A program made the translations under genes and the position numbers. A stretch of 64,000 bases of DNA from Tribonema minus (Eukaryota > Sar > Xanthophyceae > Tribonematales > Tribonemataceae), in NCBI GenBank assembly GCA_017506865.1, contig JAFCMP010000021.1, positions 310,001-374,000 of the forward strand, given 5' to 3'. How positions within the stretch are numbered: the stretch's first letter is position 1; each line of letters opens with the position of its first letter. This document shows positions 28,669 to 39,487 of this stretch, one piece after another. The notes beneath the pieces were generated by a model. That model made no database searches. It saw only the letters and a program-made list of their open reading frames with translations, and was not told where the DNA came from.

Positions 28669-30112
28669 ATGCCGCCGCGCAAAAAGAAGGGGCGCTCGGC
28701 TGCACCGGCGCCTCTGGTGCCTCATGAGGTGAGCGAGATCATGGACTGGCTCGGCACGGATCACCTGGCTCCGGGACTTTTCGTCAGCCATGCGTGGCAG
28801 GGTGAGATAATGCACAGACATCCCGAGCTGCAGAAACTGGGCAAGCTCAACACATACCAGAGGAACACGTGGCATAATCTCAGCGGCTTTCGGCTCACCA
28901 ATGTGATCGCTGCCGTGCAGAGGCAGTGCGTGCTCTGCCACACGCGGTGGCAGGGGGGCATCAACTGCGCCTTTGGCATACCCGCACACCCGAAGTGCGT
29001 GAGGCAGCAGCTGCTGCTGAGCATCCCTCCCGATCTGCCGCGGCAGTTCGCGTACAGCCACTTGCCCCACCAGAGCATCGAAGGCTGGACACGTCACACG
29101 GGCGACTTCTCGTTAGATGGCTTCTGGAACCTCCCGCATCCGGCGATACCGAGGGAGTGGACCATCATGGGGCTGCTGCAGGACAAGGAGGATGAGATAA
29201 GCGCATTCAGAGAAGAGGAGGAGCAGAGCAGGGTCGAGGAGCTGCAGCGCAGGGCTGACGTGGCGCAGGTCGGTGCGGCTTCAGCGAAGGTTCTGGCGCA
29301 GGATAGAGACAATAAATGGCGTAAAGACGTGGCTGCGGAAGCCGCCCGTCAGAATGCACCATTCAGCAGCTGGTCCGGACTGCAGAAGAGCCTTCGGGGG
29401 GCCACAAGCATACCGCGTACCGTTCTGCGGCACGATGCACAGGAGACCGTGCGCAGGGCGGCACTGGTGCTACGGGAGGCCGCACACATCCCGAAGCAGT
29501 TGCTGCACCAGGCGTTTTTGAGCTTCGATGCGCAGCGTGTCTCCCTCTTCCGCGAGTACGCCCCGCGCGTCCAAGAAATGCTGTGGAACTGCGCTTTCGC
29601 TGACGGTGAGCTGGAGAACCTCGAAATATGGTCACACATTCCAGCGATGATAGGCGATGAGTGCTCGGCGCTGTTCGTTCAAGCTACAGCGCAACATATC
29701 GATGGCTCAGCGCTATGCGCTCTCGTGGTCCAGCACCGCATGGAAACTTTCATGCCCCTGCTCATCGACGCGTGCCGTACCGCCACCGACATGAGTGACT
29801 TTGAAAGGCTGTTCGACGACCTGGACATTCTGCTTAGGCGCAGCGAAGTCGCGACATACATGGTTCACAGAGGCGCGCTGAAATAGCGCTGTGCAGCTTT
29901 CGCAGTGCGCTGTGCGTCGCGGACGATCCCTACCAGCGCTGGGGGACGCGATGCTTCACCGTGCCGGAGGGCGCCGACGCCGCCGCCTTCCTCACTTTCC
30001 AAATGGACGGCTCTGTCGCACACATATGCGTCTGCGGCAACAAGGCGGCGAGGGACTGCACCGGTAACATGTGCGGGCTTTGCTGCCCGCGAGTGGGGTG
30101 CCCGCGCCACTA
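28669..30112 (+). CDS. Large hypothetical zinc-binding protein, frameshifted near the 3' end
   Basis: The main frame 28669-29886 gives 405 residues: a basic start (MPPRKKKGRS), a Cys/His cluster (CVLCHTRWQGGINCAFGIPAHPKC), a coiled coil (about 29180-29300, KEDEISAFREEEEQSRVEELQ) and a helical C-terminus. A shift of one base just before the stop opens a second frame to 30112 with CSFRSALCVADDPYQRW and a dense cysteine motif (CVCGNKAARDC.GNMCGLCC....C.RH). The abundance of cysteines suggests the extension is genuine and that a frameshift separates it. No known family was recognised. Confidence 0.55.
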
Positions 30113-30347
30113 AATTTACGGACAGCTGCTCCGTCTGTGTGCTGTTGCCTTACTGCTGTACCTCTAATGTAACTGACATGTCGGAGAGGGAAGACGCTGC
30201 AGATGGAATCTGTAAAACAGCATCATGCGACTAATCGATTCCATCACAAAGCGAGGCGGTGCAACGTACATTGCAAGGACCACGGCGTCTGCAAAGCAAC
30301 AGTAGATACAACATTGCGCAATGCAGTGTCCGGAACAATCCGATCTT
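30113..30347. other. No gene seen
   Basis: Short spacer before the tandem repeats. Confidence 0.4.
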
Positions 30348-30830
30348 GCTCACCTCTGTGATCTATGAGTAGGATACCTCCACCTGCTGCATATTCATAT
30401 TTCACCGCCTTAACTTGCTGGCGTGGTGCGACGCTCAATGCGCTCCAGCTCAGGCTATTGACTGACTGCTGCAGCAGCAGTTTCAGTAGCTCAAGAATGT
30501 CTTTCATGTGTGCCTGCCTCTGCAACTGCTGCTGAGCGACTTTGCTCACCTCTGTGAGCTATGACTAGGATACCTCCACATGCTGCATATTTGTATTTCA
30601 CCGCCTTAACTTGCTGGCGCGGTGCGACGCTCAATGCGCTCCAGTTCAGGCTATTGACTGACTGCTGCAGCAGCAGTTTCAGTAGCTCAAGAATGTCTTT
30701 CATGTGTGCCTGCCTCTGCAACTGCTGCTGAGCGACTTTGCTCACCTCTGTGAGCTATGACTAGGATACCTCCACATGCTGCATATTTGTATTTCACCGC
30801 CTTAACTTGCTGGCGCGGTGCGAACTGCTC
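30348..30830. repeat. 196 bp satellite, about 2.4 tandem copies
   Basis: Copies start with GCTCACCTCTGTGA at 30348, 30544 and 30740, exactly 196 bp apart; the third is cut off at about 30827. Minus-strand frames inside it are repeat artefacts. Confidence 0.95.
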
Positions 30831-30833
30831 AAT

Positions 30834-30876
30834 GACTCTGCAACTGCTGCTGAGCCTGCTGCGCTGCTGCTGCTGC

Positions 30877-30910
<34 letters not shown>

Positions 30911-30912
30911 AC
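30834..30912. repeat. CTG trinucleotide repeat
   Basis: An interrupted (CTG)n tract, with the longest pure run at about 30879-30910, follows the satellite. Confidence 0.95.
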
Positions 30913-31046
30913 AGCAGCTGACTCCTACGCGCGGTAGTGAAAATGGTTGATGTTCGGCGACCCTGCAGAACAAGTGCCCGCACAAGCAGCATGGAGATCA
31001 TGAAGACTCAGAATGCATGAGGCATGACGTTGGGGACTATAGCACC

Positions 31047-34000
31047 ATGCCTCCATCGTCTTCCTCTCGCACGATCTCAGAGGCTCAGATTGACATCAGC
31101 TGCGGCGTTCTTTTGCCTCTGACAGCTCGTGCTGTAGCTCCCAGCACGGGAGCATCTGCAAACGACGAGGCAGCGGCGTGCTGCCGCCTAAAGGACTTTG
31201 CGAGTAACTTAAAATCTACCGAGGACGCTTCTCGACTCAAAGTGTATGTTGGCGTGGACCACGGCGACTGGTTCAGCACGGGTGAAGGGCATGCTGCGAT
31301 ACATGAGAGCTTTGCGGAGTCGGAGGACGGACCAGAGCTTGATCATGAGATCATGATATTTAATTGCGCGCCCGGGCAGATTTGTCGCATCTGGAGGAAG
31401 TTGGCTGATTACGCGTATCATCACGACAATCAGGCACGTAACGGCGCACCAGTAACTGATGAAAGCAATGTCCATCCCAGTCGTTTGTTCAGTACAGGCC
31501 TCCGGCTGATGGCGTGTTATTAAACGTCCGTCGCGCATAATGTTATCATACTGCGCAACACCCGCACTTGTCCAGTTGTGACCAGCTGTGCACGCTGCAG
31601 CCCACCTGGCATCTTGTTATTGTTGACGCAAACGTGGTTTCACTATCATGCATCACACGTGTTGTCATGCAGACCTTCACCGTGCTGCTAGGCGACGATG
31701 TGCGCATCTCCACTCCCGCCTGGCTGAGCCGTGCAGAACGCCACTACAAAGACATTGCCGCCGACGTATTCACCAGCAAGCGGGACCAACAGCAGTTCTT
31801 CGGTTTCGGCTGTGTGGCGTTTACGGACTCATCCTGCAAAAATTTTCCCAGCTTTCCAATTCTGCATCGGCTCCATTGGCAGATGAACGGCAACACCATC
31901 CTGCCAGATGAGTTCATAAACCAGGATGCAGACCCATTTCTATTCCAGACAATGTCATATGCCCATTGGGACGCTGCACTGCTCTCACCGGATATGGAAC
32001 TGCGAAATGAGCTGGGTGGGTTTGAAACGGCGAGATACGAGAAGGTGGGTGGCAATCATGTTAATTATTTATAGGTCTGCCGCAGATTTGTGGAAACTGT
32101 CGGTATTTGTTGCTAGACCATCACTGATGCCTTACCATTCAAACAAGCATAGCACCCCCAGCAGCACCGTTTGCCTCACCTCACGCACAGCAGCACCATT
32201 TGAAGCTCACATAGCACACCCAACAGCACCACTTGAAGCACGCACATAGTACCTTATGCAGCACGCACATCGCACACAACAGTACCGCCGTTGAAGCCCA
32301 CCCAGCACGCACAGAAGCACCATTTGAAGCACGCACAGCACACACAGAAGCAAATCACGCACAGCACACACAGCAGTGCCCTCAGCACGCTGCTGGATGT
32401 TCCACAGTATGAGATGACATCACTGACGTTTCATGCCGACCACAACATGCTGATGTGATGCGATCAGGTGCCTCGTCGGAACTGGAAAGGAGAGCTCCTG
32501 TTGGCAGCGCATCGCAGAATCAAGGAGTACCTCATCAGCCATGGGGCTCCCAAGATGTCACCACGGGCTCCGAGCCTTGACATAATAGTGCCAACCTATA
32601 GGGCCATGGATAATCTGGAGCACCTGAGAGCCATCTGCCAACTGCGAGTGGCTAATAGGGCCAGTATGTTCATAATTATTGTGGACAGGCCAGAACACCT
32701 GGAGGCTCTTGAGCTGGAGCTTGAGCAGCTGCCACGCGTTCGCGTGCGAGGCAATCCTGTGAGTTCTCTACTGTATTGACTTGTAGTGACAGTGCTGCGG
32801 TCCGCCTGCCATTTCCTGCCACCGAATACTGCATGTCGCATTGTTTAGCATGTTGTGGCACCATGGACCTGCGTAGGCACCATATGCTGGTTCAGACGTC
32901 CTCCAGTGTCCCTGCTGTAGTGCCGTGCAATCAACATTTCTGTACTGCTATGCAGCAGCAACCATTATGAGCAACAAGGTCTGATCTCGATTACTCTGAC
33001 TCACTGTTGCAGGAGAACCAGGGCGTGTCTGCTGCACGTAACCGGGGCATGCTTGAGAGTGCTGCAGAGTGGGTTTTGTTTCTCGACGATGATGTCATTG
33101 TGCTCCCCGACATCATCATGAAGTACTCCGGGGCGATTGCAACGGACGGCGATCATGCTCTGGGATTTGTCGGCCATACGGGATTTCCGCCGAGCTCTTC
33201 GTTGCACATGCGTGCAGTACAGTTGTCGGACCTTACCTTCATGTTCGGCATCTCAGAGGTGAGTACATGCGCACATGCATACCGGGTGAATGCATTGTCT
33301 GCAAGGGCATGTTTGACGGTACCCGACAGCAGTTGTGTATATGGCATGTAAGGCATTGAACCTGCACCCGCGGGGGTTGAACGGTAATCAATACGCGCAC
33401 CTCATGTGCGTATTAGGCTCTCTCCAGTAAACAATTATCACTGTAGGTCTGCTCATATCCTACTTTTGCCACTGTGAGAGAGGCACATATATATGTTTGG
33501 TCTTCTGATTGCTGCCTTGTACCCGTTTCTGCGGCACAGGTACTCTCTAACCCTAAGTGGGGCGTCACTGCAAACATCGTCCTTCGGCGGACTCTCCCAA
33601 CAGTACTTTTTCGGGAAGAGTGCTGGGCTAAGTCAGGAGGTGGAGAGGACATTGATATATGCCTCAGGTGAGATTAGATTGGGGAGTACGTCGATGGTTA
33701 CAGTTATGAACGCATGTTCAGGGTATTGTATCTGGACACTAGCAGATCCATGAACCACATCGTTCCATAGTGCTCTGCAACGACTCTCATAGGCACCAGT
33801 GGTGTTCCTTCTCCCACCACATGAAGATATGAGGACATGTACAAGAACAGCCCCGGCGATTGGAGCTTTCACTCTGTGCCCAGCGCTCAGGTGTTGCATA
33901 CCTGGTGGGGAGACGGCAAGAGGCAGTTCAGTCACTTCTTCAACTGGGCGGACGGCGATGGGCATCTGTACGACCATTTTCCGCAGTTCGTCTACATAGC

Positions 34001-35019
34001 TTGCCCCAACGTTATGGAGACCATCCTCCTGGTGATGATCAAAGCGGTGAGTGCGTCGCGCCTGCACCCTTCAGGAATGATAACGGGGATGCACAACCTG
34101 TAGGGAGCAAAATGAATACGTTCAGCACTGCTAGTAGTATCGCTTCTGATAACTCGTGCTTCACACTGATGCCATTTGTGACTGCTTTGCTGTGCAGGTC
34201 TGCACCGCTCTGATATGTGGCTCTCCCGCAGCAGCCCCATTGCTCATCATCACCAGCGCCATGGGCGTACTAGAGGCCGAGATGCTGGTGGACATCTTGA
34301 GGCATGCAATCGGCACTGGAGCCGCAGCCGCTGCCGCCGCCGCTGCCTCTGTCCTTGCCGCCGCCGCCGCCGCAGCGTGCTCTAATGCTGCTGCCAGTCA
34401 TGTCGCTACTGCCGCCGCTGTTGCCGGCACCGTCGGTGCTGCCGCTGCACGTGCGGCCGGTGCGAGTGCTGCCGCCACCACTACTGCTGCCGCCGCCACG
34501 TGTGCTGTTGCAAATGACGGCATGCTTGCATACAAAGGGCGCGTGGATCTCCGTGCAGCATGGCTGCAGTCAGCCTGCGCAACAGCACTTGCAGCCGCAG
34601 AGTCCTCAGTGCTAATATGCGTCCTCGAAGCTGGGCGTTTGTGGGGGCACCTGCGCAGGGGGGCGATGGGGACTATTGAGCACTGGGCGTGCTCCTTATT
34701 ACAGGTGCCGGCGCAACGAGGGAGCGGTGCCACCTGTCACCTTCGCAGGGGGTTGATCGCCAATTTTAGCCGCAAGTTCGACTGGATGTGCGGTGAAGCG
34801 GAGGGAGCGATCGCGTGGGAACGTAAGCGCTCAGCTTACAAGTTCGCAGCGTATGTGGCAGTTGGCGTGATGCTGCAGGAGGCAGCGTGGGGGTGGGGAA
34901 GCAGCAGCGTCGGCGGCGGCGGCGCAGCTGCCACAGTGGCTTCGACCCTGGCACTTGCACTTCACGCAAGCACAGCACTGCTGCTGGCATGGCTAGCGGT
35001 CACTGCGCGCTGGCACTGA
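31047..35019 (+). CDS. Multi-exon tandem glycosyltransferase-like membrane protein
   Basis: Seven exons can be assembled. E1 is 31047 to about 31433 or 31451 (donor ambiguous). Then E2 31673-32044, E3 32468-32758, E4 33013-33258, E5 33540-33667, E6 33827-34046, E7 34198-35019. The five downstream introns have GTGAGT/GTGGGT-type donors and AG acceptors, and all joins keep one frame. E1-E2 give a first glycosyltransferase-like part (VYVGVDHGDW, WRKLADYAYH, LLGDDVRISTPAW, ILPDEFINQDADPFLF). E3-E6 give a GT2-type domain (SLDIIVPTYR, ENQGVSAARNRGMLESA, LFLDDDVIV, SGGGEDIDICLRYEDMY). E7 adds an Ala-rich, partly hydrophobic tail. It resembles host algal genes. The E2-E3 intron is filled with CAGCACC-type repeats. 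Confidence 0.7.
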
Positions 35020-35112
35020 CTGCCGTGGGGTGCAGCTGCAGACTACACCCCGCACTACACCCCTACGGTGCATGGTGCTGCAGGTAACATCCAGAGGAAT
35101 AAATGTAGGAAC

Positions 35113-35448
35113 ATGAGAAACATGGGGCATTGTCAGTCAAAGACAACGATCTTGCCTGAGCATCGAAAGGTGCTCCTGAGCTTCAAGCTATCACGCCCGG
35201 TGGTACTCCAGTGCTTGGAAAGAAATGTACATGGACGAAACGGCAGCGTATTTCATAGCTTTCTGCCAGCTTCAACCAAGGTCATAGTCTTGGAAGCAGG
35301 TGCAGGGTCGGACATCATGGCCCTTACCAGCTTTGACAATCAAACGTGGGACAAGGTGTCGCTGTCTGCTGCCGATGGAGATATCTATGAGGTACATGAT
35401 GCACACGCAAAAATGGTCTTTGACGCGCAAGAATATGTGAGCGTGTGA
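35113..35448 (+). CDS. Small hypothetical protein
   Basis: About 111 residues (MRNMGHCQSKTTILPEHRKV...) with beta-rich composition (FHSFLPASTKVIVLEAGAG; DKVSLSAADGDIYEV). No family recognised. An in-frame start at 35068 is alternative. Confidence 0.4.
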   Translation: MRNMGHCQSKTTILPEHRKVLLSFKLSRPVVLQCLERNVHGRNGSVFHSFLPASTKVIVLEAGAGSDIMALTSFDNQTWDKVSLSAADGDIYEVHDAHAKMVFDAQEYVSV

Positions 35449-35564
35449 CGTGTCGGACACGCGACCGCAATCACTAGCAGCATTTGCCGGCAAATGCATA
35501 CCCTATGTAACCATTGAACACCTGCTCCTGCTACTCCTGGTGCCTTGTTACCTATGTGTTTAAT

Positions 35565-36068
35565 TCAGAAAGCTTTCCAGTACTCCTTGCCATATGGCAC
35601 CAGTATCTCACCGCCGGCAGGTATGCTCTTCACTGCTATAACCCAGCCGCTCTCGGTTATGCGTGCATTGCACGGCGCCCTGTGTCCGGGGCGATCGCAT
35701 CCGTTGGCATACCTGGCTACAGAACTCTGTGTAGAACGGGCATCGATGTTGCCAGTAGGTCTGCGCACCGCCAGCACATAAGGACGGGCGCCATCTGCAT
35801 AGCGTTCAATCACAATTGCGTCGCTCAAGAACTCACCGGTGTACTGCACGATTCGCACAACGCTCTTCCTCTGACGTGGTAGCACATGTATATCTGTGGT
35901 TGTGAACAACCCCAAACCTGCGCCTTTAATTCCAGAAGTCTTCACGACCAGCTCAAGCTCCGACTTCAAGTGCTGCCAGCAATATCTGCCGATGATACAG
36001 GTGATTCGTTTACACCTTCCTCCGTATTTCGTGTGTGCATGGCAGCGATCACAGTCTCTGATTGACAT
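35565..36068 (-). CDS. SET-domain protein lysine methyltransferase
   Basis: The protein has 167 residues. An N-terminal Cys/His knuckle (C..CH....GGRCKR.TC..GRYCWQH) precedes a compact SET domain at about 40-167: GAGLGLFTTTDI, YTGEFLS (76-82), YVLAVRRPTGNIDA, SSVARYAN (115-122), NARI, AVKSIPAGGEILVPYG (145-160), YW. This size fits the minimal viral SET class (such as the chlorovirus vSET). The usual NHS segment is RYAN here, still supplying Asn. It probably methylates host histones or a virus protein. ATG at 36068. Confidence 0.82.
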   Translation of the reverse strand: MSIRDCDRCHAHTKYGGRCKRITCIIGRYCWQHLKSELELVVKTSGIKGAGLGLFTTTDIHVLPRQRKSVVRIVQYTGEFLSDAIVIERYADGARPYVLAVRRPTGNIDARSTQSSVARYANGCDRPGHRAPCNARITESGWVIAVKSIPAGGEILVPYGKEYWKAF

Positions 36069-36131
36069 TGTTGCACTATACTGTATATATAAAAGTAGTT
36101 ATGCAATAATGCCTGGATGTTGTTCAGCAAA

Positions 36132-36568
36132 GAGGATCCGCTCCGCTCATCCGCGACCCTGAAAGCCAAGAAGCAACCGAGGCCCTTGTCCAGTAGTAAA
36201 GTCTGCAGGGCAGAACTGATATTGAAGTTGGGTTGTGGCATGCTGTAGCCCTATGTCAGGGGCATCTTCTGACTACTCAATTGTTGAAGTTGATATTGAT
36301 CCTGATGTGATATTGAACTTCAACGATGATATTCAAACTTCAACTTCATGCCAACTTCAACTGTCATGTCACTGCTCAACGTGCAATAGCACGGCTCCAC
36401 CCATCTCAACTTCAACAACCAAGAGCTCCTCTGGTGCGTCTGAGTGAGGCCAACAACCTACTATTATCTAACTTCAACAGTTTGAGGGTCTTGACTGACC
36501 TCACTTTAGCATAAGTGCTCGGTTGCTTTTTGGGTTTCAGGGTCGCGGATGGGCGGAGCGGATCCTAC
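36132..36568. mobile_element. MITE-like element with 49 bp inverted repeats
   Basis: The left arm 36132-36180 (AGGATCCGCTCCGCTCATCC...GCAACCGAG) is the near-perfect reverse complement of 36520-36568; a few mismatches are visible. The interior of about 340 bp has no gene but many AACTTCAA / TTGAAGTT words. No transposase and no clear target-site duplication were found. A non-autonomous DNA transposon is the simplest reading. Confidence 0.65.
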
Positions 36569-38287
36569 TATGAAGTCTCAGGGTCACCAGACGCTAACGC
36601 CTGGGTCTTCCACTGTTGCTCCGCTCGTGACCCCCAGACCCCCCTTTGCTGACCCTGCCGCTGCATCGCTGGCTCGCACATGCAGCTGCAGCCAGGTATG
36701 CCCTCACCCCTTGCAATAGAGCCATCTGCAGTGCGGCTTGCACTGGTATTATCATGCCCTTAGGACCGCAACTCCATCCTGTTGCTACGCTTTTGCATCA
36801 TGCATCTGCATAGCTCAGCAAGGCCAGCCTCACTGCTGGACTCTCCGCATGTTGATGGTGTGCACAACGAACAGGCTAGCATCATCACTCATTGACGAAG
36901 ATTACATCATCCTGCACATCATCCTGGCATATGACCTCACTAACATGCTAACTGCTCAGCATCCTGCACATTGCATGCAACGCATGCTAGCTGCCACAGT
37001 GACTCTGCTTGCCTCCTCCTGCAACCACCGCCGCTAGCATCATACGACGAAATGAGCGCAGATTGACACCTGGCCTCCGTCAGGGCTTTAATCCTTATTA
37101 TGTTATCGCTAAGGACCGCAACTCCATATGTGTGGCTTGTGCAACGCTAAATGCATGACCAAAAGACATGTACAAAGCGGGGTGTGGCGTGCAAGCTTTG
37201 CATGCTACATCCAAGAGTGAAAACAAGGCGACACACCTACAACATGGCTTTTCCACAGCCACAAGTGGAATATAATAAAAGTACAAAGTCTCAGAGTCAC
37301 TCGGCGCCAAAGCGTGGGTCTCTATCGCTACTCCGCTCATGATTCCCAAAGCTTTCACACAACATACGAGTACCTGCTGTGTCTGCACCAACCAAATGTT
37401 AGACCATAGGCAATGGTGCCATGTTGACAGTTGAAAGTTGCAGCCAAATGATTAACAAAGCCCACAAAACCTTCATTCCTGCAATAATCCATGTATGTGT
37501 GTTTGCAGCGTACACAACAACATACGCCTACAGTGCAGCTGCAAGAGGTGCACATGCAGTGAGCATGTGAAATAGCCAGTTGCTCTCAAGCCAATTTATT
37601 TGTATTGTAGTCAGCAGAGGTTTACATGTTGCAAAATGATATCATCTGTTCGGCGTTACGTCAACAGCATCACATACGCGCCTGCAGCAACCTGATGGAA
37701 TCTGGTCAATGTTATGCTGACTGTAATCTAATTCTAACCCAAAAACGGACTACTGCTTGACAACCTGATAGCATCTGGTCAGTGTTGCGTTAACAGCATC
37801 GCATTGACACGTCGCAACCTGATAGAATCTGGTCTGACACGTTGCAACCTGATAGCATCTGGTCTGCGTTGTGTTAACAGCATCACATTGACACCTACTC
37901 AGCAACGGTGCCGCCCAGCATTGGCACGTGGACTCAATGAACCTACTGCTTCATATGTCGCTCAGGTGCATTGAAATTGCGCCTGCATGGCAGTGACGCA
38001 GGCCACCAACAGCGGTATGTGCTGGAAGCTCAATGGCATACTTTGCGCCTGCTGACTAGTTATGCTGAACCGACACCAAGGCCACACACCCTCTATACAG
38101 CGCAAGCGCGAGCAGCATTGAGGCGTTTGAAACTCAACTCATAATTGGTATCGGATGAGAAAAAATGGACCCTGTCACAATACTTATTATAGTTGATAGT
38201 CGACATTATCGGGAGATCCATTCGTCGCACCCTAATTAATATATTGTACCTAATGTAAGACTGCTCCATCACACACACTCCGACACC
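36569..38287. repeat. Repeat-rich intergenic region, no gene
   Basis: A stretch of about 60 bp next to the MITE (36571-36633, TCTCAGGGTCACC...CGTGACCCCC) recurs with divergence at 37288-37345. The phrase GGACCGCAACTCCAT occurs at about 36763 and 37111. Between 37680 and 37900 the phrase CAACCTGATAGCATCTGGTC recurs four to five times with AACAGCATCACATTGACA. Short frames here have no domains. Confidence 0.65.
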
Positions 38288-38539
38288 ATGTTCTCACTTA
38301 CGATAAGAGAGAGGAACATATCAACAAGAGGACCGTCTCAGCCGTCTGTCGCGCTTAGTGCGCACAAGACAAAAGTGAGCCAGAAAACACAGAGAGATTC
38401 AGACGATCTCCAGAGATTTATGGTACGAAAAGATCGCGGCATCGAGGTGAAGAAGCTCAAGGATTTGAGGCCGGCTGCTACGGCCCGCCGCCCAACTCAA
38501 CGTAACAAGAAGCTTTTCAAGCTGCTAAAGTTGAAGTAG
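38288..38539 (+). CDS. Small basic protein
   Basis: This 83-residue protein (MFSLTIRERNISTRGPSQ...) is rich in Lys/Arg and ends KKLFKLLKLK. No family recognised. It begins the compact gene-dense segment; a DNA- or RNA-binding role would fit its charge. Confidence 0.5.
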   Translation: MFSLTIRERNISTRGPSQPSVALSAHKTKVSQKTQRDSDDLQRFMVRKDRGIEVKKLKDLRPAATARRPTQRNKKLFKLLKLK

Positions 38540-38627
38540 ATGTGTGTTTTATTTGCTATGATATAATTGAATGACACGCTTTCTGCTTGCTCTCATGTCG
38601 ACTGATTAAATTTTGTCTGTGTTTGTA

Positions 38628-39434
38628 ATGCAATGCATGAGGGTTGTGGATTTGCACATCGATGTCGACGGGCTAGGAAGTGACTGGAGCGACGACGAGA
38701 GCTGCTCTGGTGTGTCCGAGAGCGATGGATCTGATGATTTATCGGCGAGCGACAGCGCAGACAGCACGTCTATGGAAAGCGAGGCGATGCGCACCCTGTC
38801 ATGCTCTACTGCTTATTCTGGGTCAACTCAGGGATCATCCCAATCTTCCTCCACGTCTTCTCTCCCTTACTATTGTCTGAGTGCGGAAACATCGGGCGGC
38901 TCTGCTGCGAGCGACAAGGTCTTCTTCCATGCCCCCACAATGTACCGCTGTATCCGTAACAGGTTCATCACGTGCATGGTGTCAGATGCCGAGCTCCGAT
39001 ACGATCCCGACCATCTGCCCACACTCGATGAGGTGACGCTGATGACCGCTGATTGCGAAGAAGAGGACGACGAACAGCAAACGGTGATGGAGCTGGCGCA
39101 GCAGCAGCTCAACGCAAGCGCCAGCACGATCCAATGGGCGATGACGTGCATACGGCAGTGTTTGACCGACGATGTCAAGGTCAACGTCCGCCCTCCCGAC
39201 ATGGTGGTAAAACGCAGGACACGTGCAATCAAAAAGAAGAAATGTGCGACTCTGAGCATCGTCAACAGGGTGGCTTTAAAAATCCTCGATCATTACTGCT
39301 CATCAAAATCCGGGAGAGACTTTGATGATGATTCCGACCAGGACGAGACGGACTTTTCGGTTGAATATGTGCGAGGGCTACTACTTTGCAAAAATGAATC
39401 TGGACATGTTTATGTGGGGCCGCAGTGTTACTAG
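38628..39434 (+). CDS. Hypothetical acidic/serine-rich protein
   Basis: About 268 residues. The first 90 are low-complexity Ser/Asp (SDWSDDESCSGVSESDGSDD). A middle domain follows (MYRCIRNRFITCMVSDAELRYDPD), then an acidic patch (CEEEDDEQQ), a basic patch (VVKRRTRAIKKKK, a possible nuclear-localisation signal) and another acidic patch. Not recognised. ATG at 38628 or 38637. Confidence 0.5.
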   Translation: MQCMRVVDLHIDVDGLGSDWSDDESCSGVSESDGSDDLSASDSADSTSMESEAMRTLSCSTAYSGSTQGSSQSSSTSSLPYYCLSAETSGGSAASDKVFFHAPTMYRCIRNRFITCMVSDAELRYDPDHLPTLDEVTLMTADCEEEDDEQQTVMELAQQQLNASASTIQWAMTCIRQCLTDDVKVNVRPPDMVVKRRTRAIKKKKCATLSIVNRVALKILDHYCSSKSGRDFDDDSDQDETDFSVEYVRGLLLCKNESGHVYVGPQCY

Positions 39435-39487
39435 AGTGCAAAGCAGGGCGTCCGAGGTATTTTTTTTGTGTCGTGTACACTTATATA

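Noticed and set aside
30244..31001. Minus-strand frames starting MSKVAQQQLQRQ
   Set aside because: They are repeated once per 196 bp satellite unit and merge into a CTG (poly-Gln) tract; no independent support.
36132..36568. The long inverted repeat considered as a telomere-resolvase target
   Set aside because: Its arms are separated by about 340 bp, whereas such targets are compact palindromes.
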